Below are positions 29,122-38,031 of a DNA stretch of 64,000 nt, piece by piece (position 1 is the stretch's first letter; the number at the start of each line of letters is the position of its first letter). A program made the position numbers and the translations under genes. Under the pieces are notes generated by a model. That model was not told the DNA's origin. It did no database searches and saw only the letters and a program-made list of their open reading frames with translations. This DNA is from Romboutsia lituseburensis DSM 797 (lineage in GTDB: Bacteria > Bacillota > Clostridia > Peptostreptococcales > Peptostreptococcaceae), in the NCBI RefSeq assembly GCF_900103615.1, contig NZ_FNGW01000004.1, positions 124,001 to 188,000 of the forward strand, in the 5' to 3' direction.

Positions 29122-30963
29122 ATGGGAAAAATAATAGGTATAGATTTAGGAACAACTAACTCTTGTGTTGCAGTATTAGAAGGTGGAGAACCACAAATAA
29201 TAACAAACTCAGAAGGTATGAGAACAACTCCATCAGTAGTAGCTTTTACTAAAGATGGAGATAGAATAGTAGGAGAGCCTGCAAAAAGACAAGCAGTTAC
29301 AAATGCTGATAAAACAATAATATCAATAAAAACTCACATGGGAACAGATTATAAAGTAGATATAGATGGGAAAGGATACACTCCACAAGAAATATCTGCT
29401 ATAACATTACAAAAATTAAAAGCAGATGCTGAAAGTTACTTAGGTCAACCTGTAACAGAAGCTGTTATAACAGTTCCAGCTTACTTTACAGATGCTCAAA
29501 GACAAGCAACTAAAGATGCTGGTAGAATAGCTGGACTTGACGTTAAGAGAATAATAAATGAACCAACAGCTGCTGCACTTGCATACGGAATGGATAAATT
29601 AGATCAAGATAAGAAAATATTAGTATTTGACTTAGGTGGAGGTACATTTGACGTTTCTTTACTTGAAATCGGAGATGGAACTTTCGAAGTTTTAGCTACA
29701 GCTGGTAACAACAGATTAGGTGGAGATGACTTTGACCAAGTATTAATAGACTACTTAGCTGATGAATTCAAAAAAGCTGAAGGTGTAGATTTAAGAAATG
29801 ATAAAATGGCTCTTCAAAGATTAAAAGAAGCTGCTGAAAAGGCTAAAAAAGAGTTATCATCAACAATGACAACTAACGTAAACTTACCTTTCATAACAGC
29901 TACAGCTGAAGGACCAAAACACTTAACAATAGATATATCAAGAGCTAAGTTTGATGAATTAACTTCTCACTTAGTAGAAAAAACTATGGAACCAACTAGA
30001 AGAGCATTACAAGATGCTGGTTTATCTACATCTGATATAGATGATGTATTATTAGTTGGTGGTTCAACTAGAATACCAGCAGTTCAAGAAGCTGTTAAGA
30101 AATTCATAGGAAAAGAACCTCATAAAGGAATAAACCCAGATGAATGTGTTGCAGCAGGTGCTGCTATACAAGCTGGTGTATTAACTGGAGAAGTTAATGA
30201 CTTATTACTTCTTGATGTTACTCCATTATCATTAGGGATAGAAACTATGGGTAACGTAATGACTAAAATAATAGAAAGAAATACAACTATACCAACTAAG
30301 AAGTCTCAAGTATTCTCAACTGCTGCTGACAACCAAACTGCTGTTGATATACATGTACTACAAGGTGAAAGAAGTATGTCTTTCGACAATACTACTTTAG
30401 GTAGATTCCAATTAACAGATATACCACCAGCTCCAAGAGGAATACCTCAAATAGAAGTTACTTTCGATATAGATGCTAATGGTATAGTTCATGTTACAGC
30501 TAAAGATTTAGGTACTGGAAAAGAACAAAAAGTAACTATAACTTCAGGAACTAACTTAAGTGAAGATGAAATAGAAAGAAAAGTAAAAGAAGCTGAAATG
30601 AATGCTGAAGCTGATAAGCAAAAGAAAGATAAAATAGAAGCATTAAACCAAGCTGATTCTACTATATACCAAATGGAAAAAACTCTAACTGATGCTGGAG
30701 ATAAAGTAGATGCAGCTGCTAAGAGTGAAGTAGAAGCTGAAATAGCTAAATTAAAAGAATTAAAAGCTAAAGAAGATGTAACAGCTGAAGAATTAAATAA
30801 AGCTATGGAAGAATTAAACAATAAATTCCACAAAATAGCTGAACAAATGTATCAACAAGCTCAAACTGCGCAAGGTGAAGCGCAAGGAGCAAATGATCAA
30901 TCACAAGCTCAAGATGATAATGTAGTTGATGCTGACTTTACAGAAGTAAATGATGAAAAATAG
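29122..30963 (+). CDS. dnaK: Chaperone DnaK (Hsp70)
   Basis: The 613-residue Hsp70 has the ATPase domain ([52 protein letters not shown]), the linker [14 protein letters not shown], the peptide-binding beta domain and a helical lid with a Gln/Ala-rich tail. It lacks the ATPase-domain insertion of Gram-negative DnaK, as usual for Firmicutes. AGGAGG precedes the ATG. It is third in the CIRCE-controlled operon. Confidence 0.99.
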   Translation: MGKIIGIDLGTTNSCVAVLEGGEPQIITNSEGMRTTPSVVAFTKDGDRIVGEPAKRQAVTNADKTIISIKTHMGTDYKVDIDGKGYTPQEISAITLQKLKADAESYLGQPVTEAVITVPAYFTDAQRQATKDAGRIAGLDVKRIINEPTAAALAYGMDKLDQDKKILVFDLGGGTFDVSLLEIGDGTFEVLATAGNNRLGGDDFDQVLIDYLADEFKKAEGVDLRNDKMALQRLKEAAEKAKKELSSTMTTNVNLPFITATAEGPKHLTIDISRAKFDELTSHLVEKTMEPTRRALQDAGLSTSDIDDVLLVGGSTRIPAVQEAVKKFIGKEPHKGINPDECVAAGAAIQAGVLTGEVNDLLLLDVTPLSLGIETMGNVMTKIIERNTTIPTKKSQVFSTAADNQTAVDIHVLQGERSMSFDNTTLGRFQLTDIPPAPRGIPQIEVTFDIDANGIVHVTAKDLGTGKEQKVTITSGTNLSEDEIERKVKEAEMNAEADKQKKDKIEALNQADSTIYQMEKTLTDAGDKVDAAAKSEVEAEIAKLKELKAKEDVTAEELNKAMEELNNKFHKIAEQMYQQAQTAQGEAQGANDQSQAQDDNVVDADFTEVNDEK

Positions 30964-31073
30964 GTTACACAAATAAAGAAATTTGTATATAATTAATATA
31001 GAATTGGAAAAGAGTATCTTTTCAAAAGTATTCAGTCATTAAATTAAATAGATTAGAATACTAAAATAATAAT

Positions 31074-31106
31074 AATAGCTTGTAGTATGATATTCTACAA
31101 GCTATT
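31074..31106 (+). promoter_or_regulatory. Hairpin in the dnaK-dnaJ gap
   Basis: A perfect 12-bp inverted repeat (AATAGCTTGTAG ... CTACAAGCTATT) is followed only by GTTTTGT. It may act as a partial terminator or RNA processing site that lowers dnaJ relative to dnaK. Confidence 0.6.
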
Positions 31107-31135
31107 GTTTTGTAAGATGAAGGCGGTGACAAATA

Positions 31136-32290
31136 TTGAGTACTAAAAGAGACTACTATGAGGTGCTAGGTGTAGATAAAAATGCAGATGCTCAGACACT
31201 AAAAAAAGCATATAGAAAATTAGCTATGCAATATCATCCAGATAGAAATCCTGATAATAAAGAAGCGGAAGAAAAATTCAAAGAGATAAATGAAGCTTAT
31301 GAAGTGTTATCTGATGATACAAAAAGACAAACATATGATCAATTTGGTCATGCAGGAATGAATGGTCAAGGTGGATTCGGTGGCCAAGGATTTGGTGGTC
31401 AAGGTGGATTCGGTGGATTTGAAGATATATTTGGAGATATGTTTGGAGATATATTTGGCGGAGGCTTTGGTGGTTCAAGACAAAGAAGAAGAGGTCCAGA
31501 GCGTGGAGCTGATATTAGGCATAGTATAGATATAACTTTTGAAGAAGCTGCTTTTGGTAAAAAAGCATCTATAAAAATTAATAGAAGTGAAGAATGTAGC
31601 GAATGTAATGGAAGTGGTGCAAAGCCAGGAACAGGAAAGAAAACTTGTCCAACTTGTAATGGTGCAGGAGAAGTTAGAACTGTTCAAAGAACTCCATTTG
31701 GTAACATAGCAAGTTCAAGAACATGTAGTGCATGTAATGGAGAAGGTGAAATAATAGAAACTCCATGTAATAAATGTGGTGGAAAAGGTCATACAAGAAA
31801 AGTTAAAACTATAGAAGTTGACATTCCAGCAGGTATAGATGATGGTCAAATGATAAAATTATCAGGGCAAGGTGAAGTAGGAAGTAAAGGTGGACCTAGA
31901 GGAGACTTATACTTAGTTATAAATGTCAAACCACATTCACTATTTACTAGAGAAGGAAATGATATATACTTTGATATGCCTGTAACATTTGTTCAAGCAG
32001 CGCTTGGAGATGAAATAGAGGTTCCAACATTAGATGGTAAAGTTAAATATACTATTCCAGAAGGAACTCAAACTGGAACAGTATTTAGACTAAGAGAAAA
32101 AGGTATACCAAGAATTAGAGGTAACTCTAGAGGTGATCAGTACGTTAAAGTTATCGTAGATACACCTAAAAAATTAAATGAAAAACAAAAAGATCTTCTA
32201 AGACAATTTGCAGAAGAATGTGGAGAAGAAGTTCATGAAAAGAAAAGAACTTTCGGTCAAAAGATAGAAGATATGTTTAAAAAAAAATAA
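31136..32290 (+). CDS. dnaJ: Chaperone DnaJ (Hsp40)
   Basis: The 384-residue type I Hsp40 has the J domain (1-70, with YHPDRN) and a Gly/Phe-rich region (about 75-120, GGQGGFGG repeats). The zinc domain has four CxxCxGxG-type motifs ([32 protein letters not shown]), followed by the substrate-binding C-terminal domains. The start is the TTG at 31136 after AAGGCGGTG. It ends the heat-shock operon here because a strong terminator follows. In other Firmicutes prmA comes next, but here it is 26 kb away. Confidence 0.98.
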   Translation: MSTKRDYYEVLGVDKNADAQTLKKAYRKLAMQYHPDRNPDNKEAEEKFKEINEAYEVLSDDTKRQTYDQFGHAGMNGQGGFGGQGFGGQGGFGGFEDIFGDMFGDIFGGGFGGSRQRRRGPERGADIRHSIDITFEEAAFGKKASIKINRSEECSECNGSGAKPGTGKKTCPTCNGAGEVRTVQRTPFGNIASSRTCSACNGEGEIIETPCNKCGGKGHTRKVKTIEVDIPAGIDDGQMIKLSGQGEVGSKGGPRGDLYLVINVKPHSLFTREGNDIYFDMPVTFVQAALGDEIEVPTLDGKVKYTIPEGTQTGTVFRLREKGIPRIRGNSRGDQYVKVIVDTPKKLNEKQKDLLRQFAEECGEEVHEKKRTFGQKIEDMFKKK

Positions 32291-32326
32291 AAAAAGGCTC
32301 TAGGATATTTTCCTAGGCCTTTTTTG
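32291..32326 (+). terminator. Terminator after dnaJ
   Basis: AAAAAGGC-TCTAGG pairs with CCTAG-GCCTTTTTT around a 7-nt loop and is followed by T residues. Confidence 0.85.
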
Positions 32327-32408
32327 TTTAGAAAAGTAACATGAAATTTTCAAACTCATAATATATATTATACAAAGTAGTTTAAAAAAATAAAGGTGGG
32401 GGATAAAT

Positions 32409-32882
32409 ATGGAGACCTTATTTATAGATGGTAAGAAAATTTCAACGGAAAAAGAGTTACACGAGTATTTAAAAGATAAATTAAAAAAAGAGCATAATAT
32501 AAATTTAGATGAAATTAATCAAGATGATATATCTAGAGGAAAGAAAAAGAAACCAGTTCAACCACAAGGACCTAGACAAGTTTACTTAAAGTATATGTTT
32601 CCGTACAAAATAGAGCTAAATTCAGGTTGTAAACAAATGATATTTGGTGTTTTAGTAGATGCTCATGGCCATCCTGTTAGAAATGCGATGATAGAATTTG
32701 AAATATCTGATTATGATTTGGGGACAATGAGTTTTAGCCCTGCAATAAGTTTTGGAGATGGATGCTTTTTCACTACATTTATAGCAGAGTGTCCAGGTCG
32801 AGGATGTCTTAAATTAACAGCTGTCGGAACAACATTGAACAAAGAAATACCAATATGTGTATATAATACTAGTTGTTATTAG
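32409..32882 (+). CDS. Unknown protein: barstar-like N-terminus plus Ig-like, Cys-rich domain
   Basis: The 157-residue protein has two parts. Residues 1-45 (METLFIDGKKISTEKELHEYL, then INLDEINQDD) resemble the first strand and helix of barstar-type RNase inhibitors. After a Lys/Pro/Gln linker (about 50-62), residues 65-157 look like an Ig-like beta sandwich (GVLVDAHGHPVRNAMIEFEI) with cysteines in ECPGRGC and CVYNTSC. There is no signal peptide. I do not recognise a named family, and the barstar resemblance is short. GGTGGGGG precedes the ATG. It is a single gene between terminators. Confidence 0.7.
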   Translation: METLFIDGKKISTEKELHEYLKDKLKKEHNINLDEINQDDISRGKKKKPVQPQGPRQVYLKYMFPYKIELNSGCKQMIFGVLVDAHGHPVRNAMIEFEISDYDLGTMSFSPAISFGDGCFFTTFIAECPGRGCLKLTAVGTTLNKEIPICVYNTSCY

Positions 32883-32903
32883 TTGGTAGTATTTAACTTA
32901 TAA

Positions 32904-32938
32904 AAAAAGAGTAAATCAAATTTGATTTACTCTTTTTA
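32904..32938. terminator. Bidirectional terminator
   Basis: AAAAAGAGTAAATCAAA pairs perfectly with TTTGATTTACTCTTTTT. It serves both the 32409-32882 gene and the convergent 32936-33478 gene. Confidence 0.9.
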
Positions 32939-33478
32939 CATTGAAATAATAGCTAATGTTTGAATTTGACTAAATATAGATTGAGATAAACTATTAATAA
33001 TTTCTTGATCTATCTCCATATCCTTTAAAGCTAAAAATGTCATAAAAGCATTTATAACTATTTTTTCGTATACATAGAAATAAGTATGTTTATCCGTTAA
33101 ATATTCTTTATTTCTTATAGATTCATTTATAAGAGTAAGTTCATCTATAGTTGAAAACATAACAGCCTTAGTTGTAGTAGATTCAATTTCGGATTGTTTT
33201 AAAGTATCATATTTTTGCATTGAAAAATTATTAAAATCTATAAGAATTTTATAAATTTCTTTTGAATCTTTATTTTTTAATTCATCTTTTGTTTGTTTAG
33301 AAACAAAATGAGCTCTACTTTTTATATCATCTAATTTATCGTTATAAAATTTAAGTAAAGATTTTAACTTTATATTATCTTCAACATCTTTTTTATCATC
33401 TTTAAGTTGCCAATCTTTATATTTATCAGAAACTAATTGTATATCTTGAAATAGTTTTAATGATTCTAGTTTATTCAT
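32936..33478 (-). CDS. Unknown all-helical protein
   Basis: The 180-residue protein has no signal peptide or membrane segment. It is predicted almost entirely helical, with charged Lys/Asp/Glu-rich heptad-like stretches (about 20-110) and a more hydrophobic C-terminal third. I recognise no family or catalytic motif. On the minus strand GGGGGGA lies a few bases upstream of the ATG. It stands alone beside the sugar locus and is transcribed away from it. Confidence 0.7.
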   Translation of the reverse strand: MNKLESLKLFQDIQLVSDKYKDWQLKDDKKDVEDNIKLKSLLKFYNDKLDDIKSRAHFVSKQTKDELKNKDSKEIYKILIDFNNFSMQKYDTLKQSEIESTTTKAVMFSTIDELTLINESIRNKEYLTDKHTYFYVYEKIVINAFMTFLALKDMEIDQEIINSLSQSIFSQIQTLAIISM

Positions 33479-33734
33479 AATAATCCCCCCTAAGTTGTTG
33501 CTATTATTTTTTATAATAACAATAGTATAATCTATTAATTAAATATAATAAAGAAAATGTTTTCTATATAAAATGAAAAGTTTTTGACTAAATAAGATAT
33601 TTATAGATAAACTTAAATATTTGAACTTTTACTATTAAAAACCTTCATATAATATAGAATTAACAAAACTTAATAAATAATACAAAACTAATTACTTAAA
33701 TAAATTTGCAATGTTCAAATAAAGGGAGGCAATT

Positions 33735-34673
33735 ATGTATTTTATAGGAGTAGATATTGGGGGAACTGGTGTACAAGCTGGTATTGTGAATGAGAGTGGA
33801 AATATACTTTTTAGAAAAGAATGTACAACAAATGTAAATTCAGGATTTGAAAGTGTAATGGATGATATAAATACTTTAGTCAGAGAACTAATAAAAGAAA
33901 ACAATCTAAATATGGATGATATAAAATCAATAGGATTTGGAGTTCCAAGCTTTATAAATAAAAGTGGATTGGTAACTTGCGTAAATTTAGGCTGGCATGA
34001 AGTTGACTTTATGCAAGCTTTAAAAAGTAGATTTCCAGATGTTAGTGTTTATGCTGAAAATGATGCGACAGTTGCAGCATTAGGAGAAGCTAAATTTGGA
34101 AGTATGAAGGATAAAAACATAGCTGTTATGTATACTTTAGGAACAGGTGTAGGTGGTGGGATTATAATAAATGGCAAGGCATTCACAGGTGCCAATGGCA
34201 TGGGATCAGAGATTGGACATACTGTAATTGGTGAAAATTATTTTAATTGTAATTGTGGAAACAATGGATGTCTAGAAACATTTTGTTCAGCTACTGCCAT
34301 TATAAAGCATGCTCAAAAGTTAATTGAGGAAGGGAAAAATAGTAAGATTCTTGAACTTGCTGAAAATAATTTACAAAATATAAATGCAAAGATGGTATTT
34401 GATGCTTATAGAGAAAATGATGTAGTTGCATTAGAAACCATAAATAGATTTAAATCATATTTAGCTAAAGCAATGTCTGGGATGATAAACACTTTAGACC
34501 CAGATGTAATATCTATAGGCGGTGGTGTATCTAGAGCTAGTGATATAATACTAGATGGGATAGAAGACTTGATAAGACAACAAATATTATATAAAAAAGA
34601 GGACTTTGCAGAAATAGTTTGTGCAAATCTAGGAGCGGATGCAGGTATTATAGGAGCAGCATTTTTAAATTAA
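33735..34673 (+). CDS. ROK family sugar kinase (glucokinase or mannokinase type)
   Basis: The 312-residue ROK kinase has the phosphate-1 loop FIGVDIGGTGVQAGI, the catalytic region ENDATVAALGEA and the phosphate-2 loop TLGTGVGGG. It also has EIGH followed by the full ROK zinc motif C172-N-C174-GNNG-C179-LE, and adenosine-side ISIGGGVS. With GH38 and GH125 downstream, mannose or glucose phosphorylation in the cytoplasm is the likely job; which hexose is not readable. AAGGGAGG precedes the ATG. It is the first gene of the locus. Confidence 0.9.
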   Translation: MYFIGVDIGGTGVQAGIVNESGNILFRKECTTNVNSGFESVMDDINTLVRELIKENNLNMDDIKSIGFGVPSFINKSGLVTCVNLGWHEVDFMQALKSRFPDVSVYAENDATVAALGEAKFGSMKDKNIAVMYTLGTGVGGGIIINGKAFTGANGMGSEIGHTVIGENYFNCNCGNNGCLETFCSATAIIKHAQKLIEEGKNSKILELAENNLQNINAKMVFDAYRENDVVALETINRFKSYLAKAMSGMINTLDPDVISIGGGVSRASDIILDGIEDLIRQQILYKKEDFAEIVCANLGADAGIIGAAFLN

Positions 34674-34744
34674 TTTTAAAATAAGCTATATTTTTATTAT
34701 AAAAACTACACTAAGTATATGAATAATTTGTAGAATATTGAATT

Positions 34745-34758
34745 TGAAAACGTTTTTA
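34745..34758 (+). promoter_or_regulatory. cre-like site (CcpA)
   Basis: TGAAAACGTTTTTA matches 13 of 14 positions of TGWAANCGNTNWCA. It lies 40 bp before the first GH38 start, so catabolite repression by CcpA is likely. Confidence 0.6.
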
Positions 34759-34797
34759 AATATAATCAAACTATAAAATCAGTAGGGGAGGTAAAAC

Positions 34798-37700
34798 ATG
34801 AAAGATATGTTTTATACAATCGACAAATTAAGAAATAGAATACATGAGATTGAAAACTTTAGATATAGAGATGCAATAGAGTTAGAGTATTTTAATACTA
34901 AAATAAATGAAGATAAAGATATAAATCCAGAAATACCAAGTGAGTTTGATGGTGTGCTAAGATTAGGGGAAACTTGGAAGGGCAGAGATTTATATATATG
35001 GATGAAGAAAATTGTAAATATACCATCTGATTGGAAAAATAAACGTATAGTTGGGATATTTGATTTTGGTGAAACAGGCGCAGGCAATAACTCAGGATTT
35101 GAATCTTTATTTTACTTAGATAATAAGCCTTATCAAGGGGTAGATAGTAATCACAAAGAAGTTTTTTTCCCAGAAGGTAGTGCAGGATGTGATTTAGAAT
35201 TATTATTTAGATTATGGTCAGGTCTTGAAGGTGGAGGCGTACCTAGAGATCAAGAACATAGAATAAATAGGGCGCAAGTTGCATGGTTAGATGAAAAGAT
35301 GGATGATTTATACTATAATGCAATGGTTGTACTAGAGACAATACAAGAATTAGATCAATATTCATCTGATAGAGTTCATTTAACAAAAATATTAAATAAT
35401 ACTTTTAAGCTAGTAGATTGGTCGTATCCAGGAAGTGAAAGCTTCTACATATCAGCACATGAAGCAAGTGACTATTTAAATTCAGAAATAGATAAAATAG
35501 ATAAAGACTCAGTAATAAATGTAACATGTATAGGACATACACATATTGATGTTGCATGGTTATGGCGATTAAAACATACTAGAGAAAAATGTGCGAGATC
35601 ATTCTCAACAGTATTAAGACTTATGGAACGATATCCGGAGTATATATTCTTACAAACTCAGCCTCAGCTATACGAATATGTAAAAAATGATTATCCAGAG
35701 CTATATGAAGCTATAAAACAAAAAGTAGCTGATGGTAACTGGGAAGTTGATGGAGGCATGTGGCTAGAAGCTGACTGCAATATACCATCGGGAGAATCTT
35801 TAGTAAGACAAATATTAGTTGGTTCAAGATTTATAAAAGAAGAATTTAATAAAGATGTAGACTACTTATGGTTACCAGATGTATTTGGTTATTCATGGGC
35901 ATTACCTCAGATTTTAAAGAAATCAGGAATAAGCACATTTATGACAACAAAAATAAGTTGGAATCAATATAATAGAATGCCGCATGATACATTTAACTGG
36001 AGAGGAATAGATGGTTCAGAAGTACTAACTCACTTTATAACAACTCCAGAGCCATGGAGTCAACCAGGTTCTTGGTTCTACACATACAATGGAAGACTTA
36101 CACCAAAATCAGTAAAGGGTGTATGGGATGCATATACGGATAAAAATATAACTAGTGATTTACTAGTATCATATGGATTTGGAGATGGTGGCGGTGGAGT
36201 AAACCGTGAGATGCTAGAATACAGAAGAAGACTAGATAAGATGCCAGGACTTCCAAATGTTAAAACAGGAAAAGCCGCAGATTACTTTAAGTGTCTAAGG
36301 GAAAAAGTAGAAAATACAAATGAATATGTACACACATGGGATGGTGAATTATATCTAGAGTATCATAGAGGAACATATACAAGTCAAGCATATACTAAGA
36401 TGATGAATAGAAGGCTTGAATTATTATATAGAGAAACAGAATGGTTAGGAGCTATGAATTCATTAAATATAGGAGATTGGAATTCATATCCTCAGACTGA
36501 TTTAACTAAAGGGTGGAAAACTATACTTAGACATCAATTCCACGATATAATACCAGGGTCCTCTATAACAGAAGTTTATGAAGATACTAAGGTAGAATAT
36601 AAGGAAGCAGAAAAATTAGCATTAGAAGCTCAAGAAAATTTCAAGAATTCTTTAATAAAAGAAGATGAAAATTCTTGGACAGTAATAAATAATGCTAACT
36701 GGAATAGATGTGAAACTGTAGAAATAAAGACTGAATTAGAAGGAAACTTCTATGATAATAAAGGAAATAAATTAGAATCTCAAAGAAAAAATGGAAAATA
36801 TACTGTTAAAGTTAATAATGTAGAAGGAACAGGATTTAAAACAATAAAATTAAAAGTTGAAGATATTCAAGAAGGCAACGAATCATTTGAATACAGTGAA
36901 AATAAGATAGATACTCCATATTATGAATTAAAGTGGAATGAATTTGGTCAATTAACTTCTATATTTGATAAAGAAAATAATAGAGAAGTTTTAGCAAAAG
37001 GACAAAGAGGAAATGTTCTTCAAATGTTTGAAGATAAGCCAATGGCGCATGAAGCTTGGGATATAGATATATATTACCAAGAAAAAATGAGGGAAGTTAC
37101 TGATTTACAAAATATAGAACTTATAGAAGTCGGAAACTTAAAAGCTGTAGTAAGATTTAATTATAAATATATGAATACTACAATAAGTCAAGATATGGTA
37201 ACTTATGCTAATGATAGAAGAATCGACTTTATAACAAATGTTGATTGGATAGAACAAAAGCAATTATTAAAAGTTGCGTTCCCAGTTGATATAAGAAGTA
37301 CTATGGCAACATATGATGTCCAATTTGGTAATGTAAAAAGACCTACTCATTGGAATACTAGTTGGGAAATGGCTAAATTTGAAACTGTTGCTCAGCAGTG
37401 GGTAGATCTATCACAAAGAGATTATGGGGTAAGTTTATTAAATGATTCTAAGTATGGGCATGACATAAAAGATAATGTAATAAGACTTACATTATTAAAG
37501 TCAGCGACTCACCCAGATCCAGTACAAGATCAAGGAGAACAAAACTTTACTTACTCATTACTTCCTCATGCAGGGGACTTTATAGAAGCAGACACAGTTA
37601 AAGCTGCTTATCAGCTTAATCAACCACTAAGAGCTATAGAAGGTGAAATTAAAGGAAATATACCTACTAAAATGTTTGATTTTAATAATGCTTATGTATT

Positions 37701-37926
37701 AGTTGATGCTATAAAGAAAGCAGAAGATGAAAATATGGTAGTAGTCCGCTTCCATGAGTATGCAGGAAGTAGACAAGAAGTTAAGATAAATAGTGATTAT
37801 AATATAGTTGGATGGATGGAAACTAATTTAATGGAAAAACCAATAGAAGAATTAAGAAATGAAAAAGATATAAACTTAATAGTTAATCCGTATGAAATAA
37901 AAACTATAATGATAAAAATGGCATAG
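34798..37926 (+). CDS. Alpha-mannosidase, GH38 (large type)
   Basis: The 1042-residue protein is a GH38 retaining, metal-dependent alpha-mannosidase of the large Ams1-like/bacterial type. An N-terminal beta-rich region (about 1-240) precedes the catalytic domain with metal ligands in GHTHIDVAWLWR (about 246-257). The nucleophile Asp is in WLPDVFGYSWALPQIL (about D361), and RHQFHDIIPGSSITEVYED (near 578) gives the further metal His. The C-terminal half (from 640) is the usual beta-sandwich supradomain. There is no signal peptide, so it acts in the cytoplasm on imported mannosides. GGGGAGG precedes the ATG. Confidence 0.96.
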   Translation: MKDMFYTIDKLRNRIHEIENFRYRDAIELEYFNTKINEDKDINPEIPSEFDGVLRLGETWKGRDLYIWMKKIVNIPSDWKNKRIVGIFDFGETGAGNNSGFESLFYLDNKPYQGVDSNHKEVFFPEGSAGCDLELLFRLWSGLEGGGVPRDQEHRINRAQVAWLDEKMDDLYYNAMVVLETIQELDQYSSDRVHLTKILNNTFKLVDWSYPGSESFYISAHEASDYLNSEIDKIDKDSVINVTCIGHTHIDVAWLWRLKHTREKCARSFSTVLRLMERYPEYIFLQTQPQLYEYVKNDYPELYEAIKQKVADGNWEVDGGMWLEADCNIPSGESLVRQILVGSRFIKEEFNKDVDYLWLPDVFGYSWALPQILKKSGISTFMTTKISWNQYNRMPHDTFNWRGIDGSEVLTHFITTPEPWSQPGSWFYTYNGRLTPKSVKGVWDAYTDKNITSDLLVSYGFGDGGGGVNREMLEYRRRLDKMPGLPNVKTGKAADYFKCLREKVENTNEYVHTWDGELYLEYHRGTYTSQAYTKMMNRRLELLYRETEWLGAMNSLNIGDWNSYPQTDLTKGWKTILRHQFHDIIPGSSITEVYEDTKVEYKEAEKLALEAQENFKNSLIKEDENSWTVINNANWNRCETVEIKTELEGNFYDNKGNKLESQRKNGKYTVKVNNVEGTGFKTIKLKVEDIQEGNESFEYSENKIDTPYYELKWNEFGQLTSIFDKENNREVLAKGQRGNVLQMFEDKPMAHEAWDIDIYYQEKMREVTDLQNIELIEVGNLKAVVRFNYKYMNTTISQDMVTYANDRRIDFITNVDWIEQKQLLKVAFPVDIRSTMATYDVQFGNVKRPTHWNTSWEMAKFETVAQQWVDLSQRDYGVSLLNDSKYGHDIKDNVIRLTLLKSATHPDPVQDQGEQNFTYSLLPHAGDFIEADTVKAAYQLNQPLRAIEGEIKGNIPTKMFDFNNAYVLVDAIKKAEDENMVVVRFHEYAGSRQEVKINSDYNIVGWMETNLMEKPIEELRNEKDINLIVNPYEIKTIMIKMA

Positions 37927-37958
37927 ATATAATAGCCAAAGTATATACAAAAATACAC

Positions 37959-37998
37959 AAGGTAACTAGAAAATCTAATTAGATAATTTAGTTACCTT
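37959..37998 (+). terminator. Hairpin between the two GH38 genes
   Basis: AAGGTAACTA pairs with TAGTTACCTT, with an inner palindrome ATCTAATTAGAT. The tail is weakly T-rich, so it may be an attenuator rather than a full stop. Confidence 0.55.
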
Positions 37999-38031
37999 GA
38001 TTAATATAATATAGATTAGGGGAATAAATTT

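Noticed and set aside
31278-31478. Minus-strand open frame inside dnaJ with His/Leu/Gln repeats
   Set aside because: It is the complement of the Gly/Phe-rich repeats of DnaJ and has no start signal of its own.
33552-33565. AGAAAATGTTTTCT as a third cre site upstream of the first ROK gene
   Set aside because: It lacks the central CG and matches only 11 of 14 positions, so it is not distinguishable from chance in this A+T-rich DNA.
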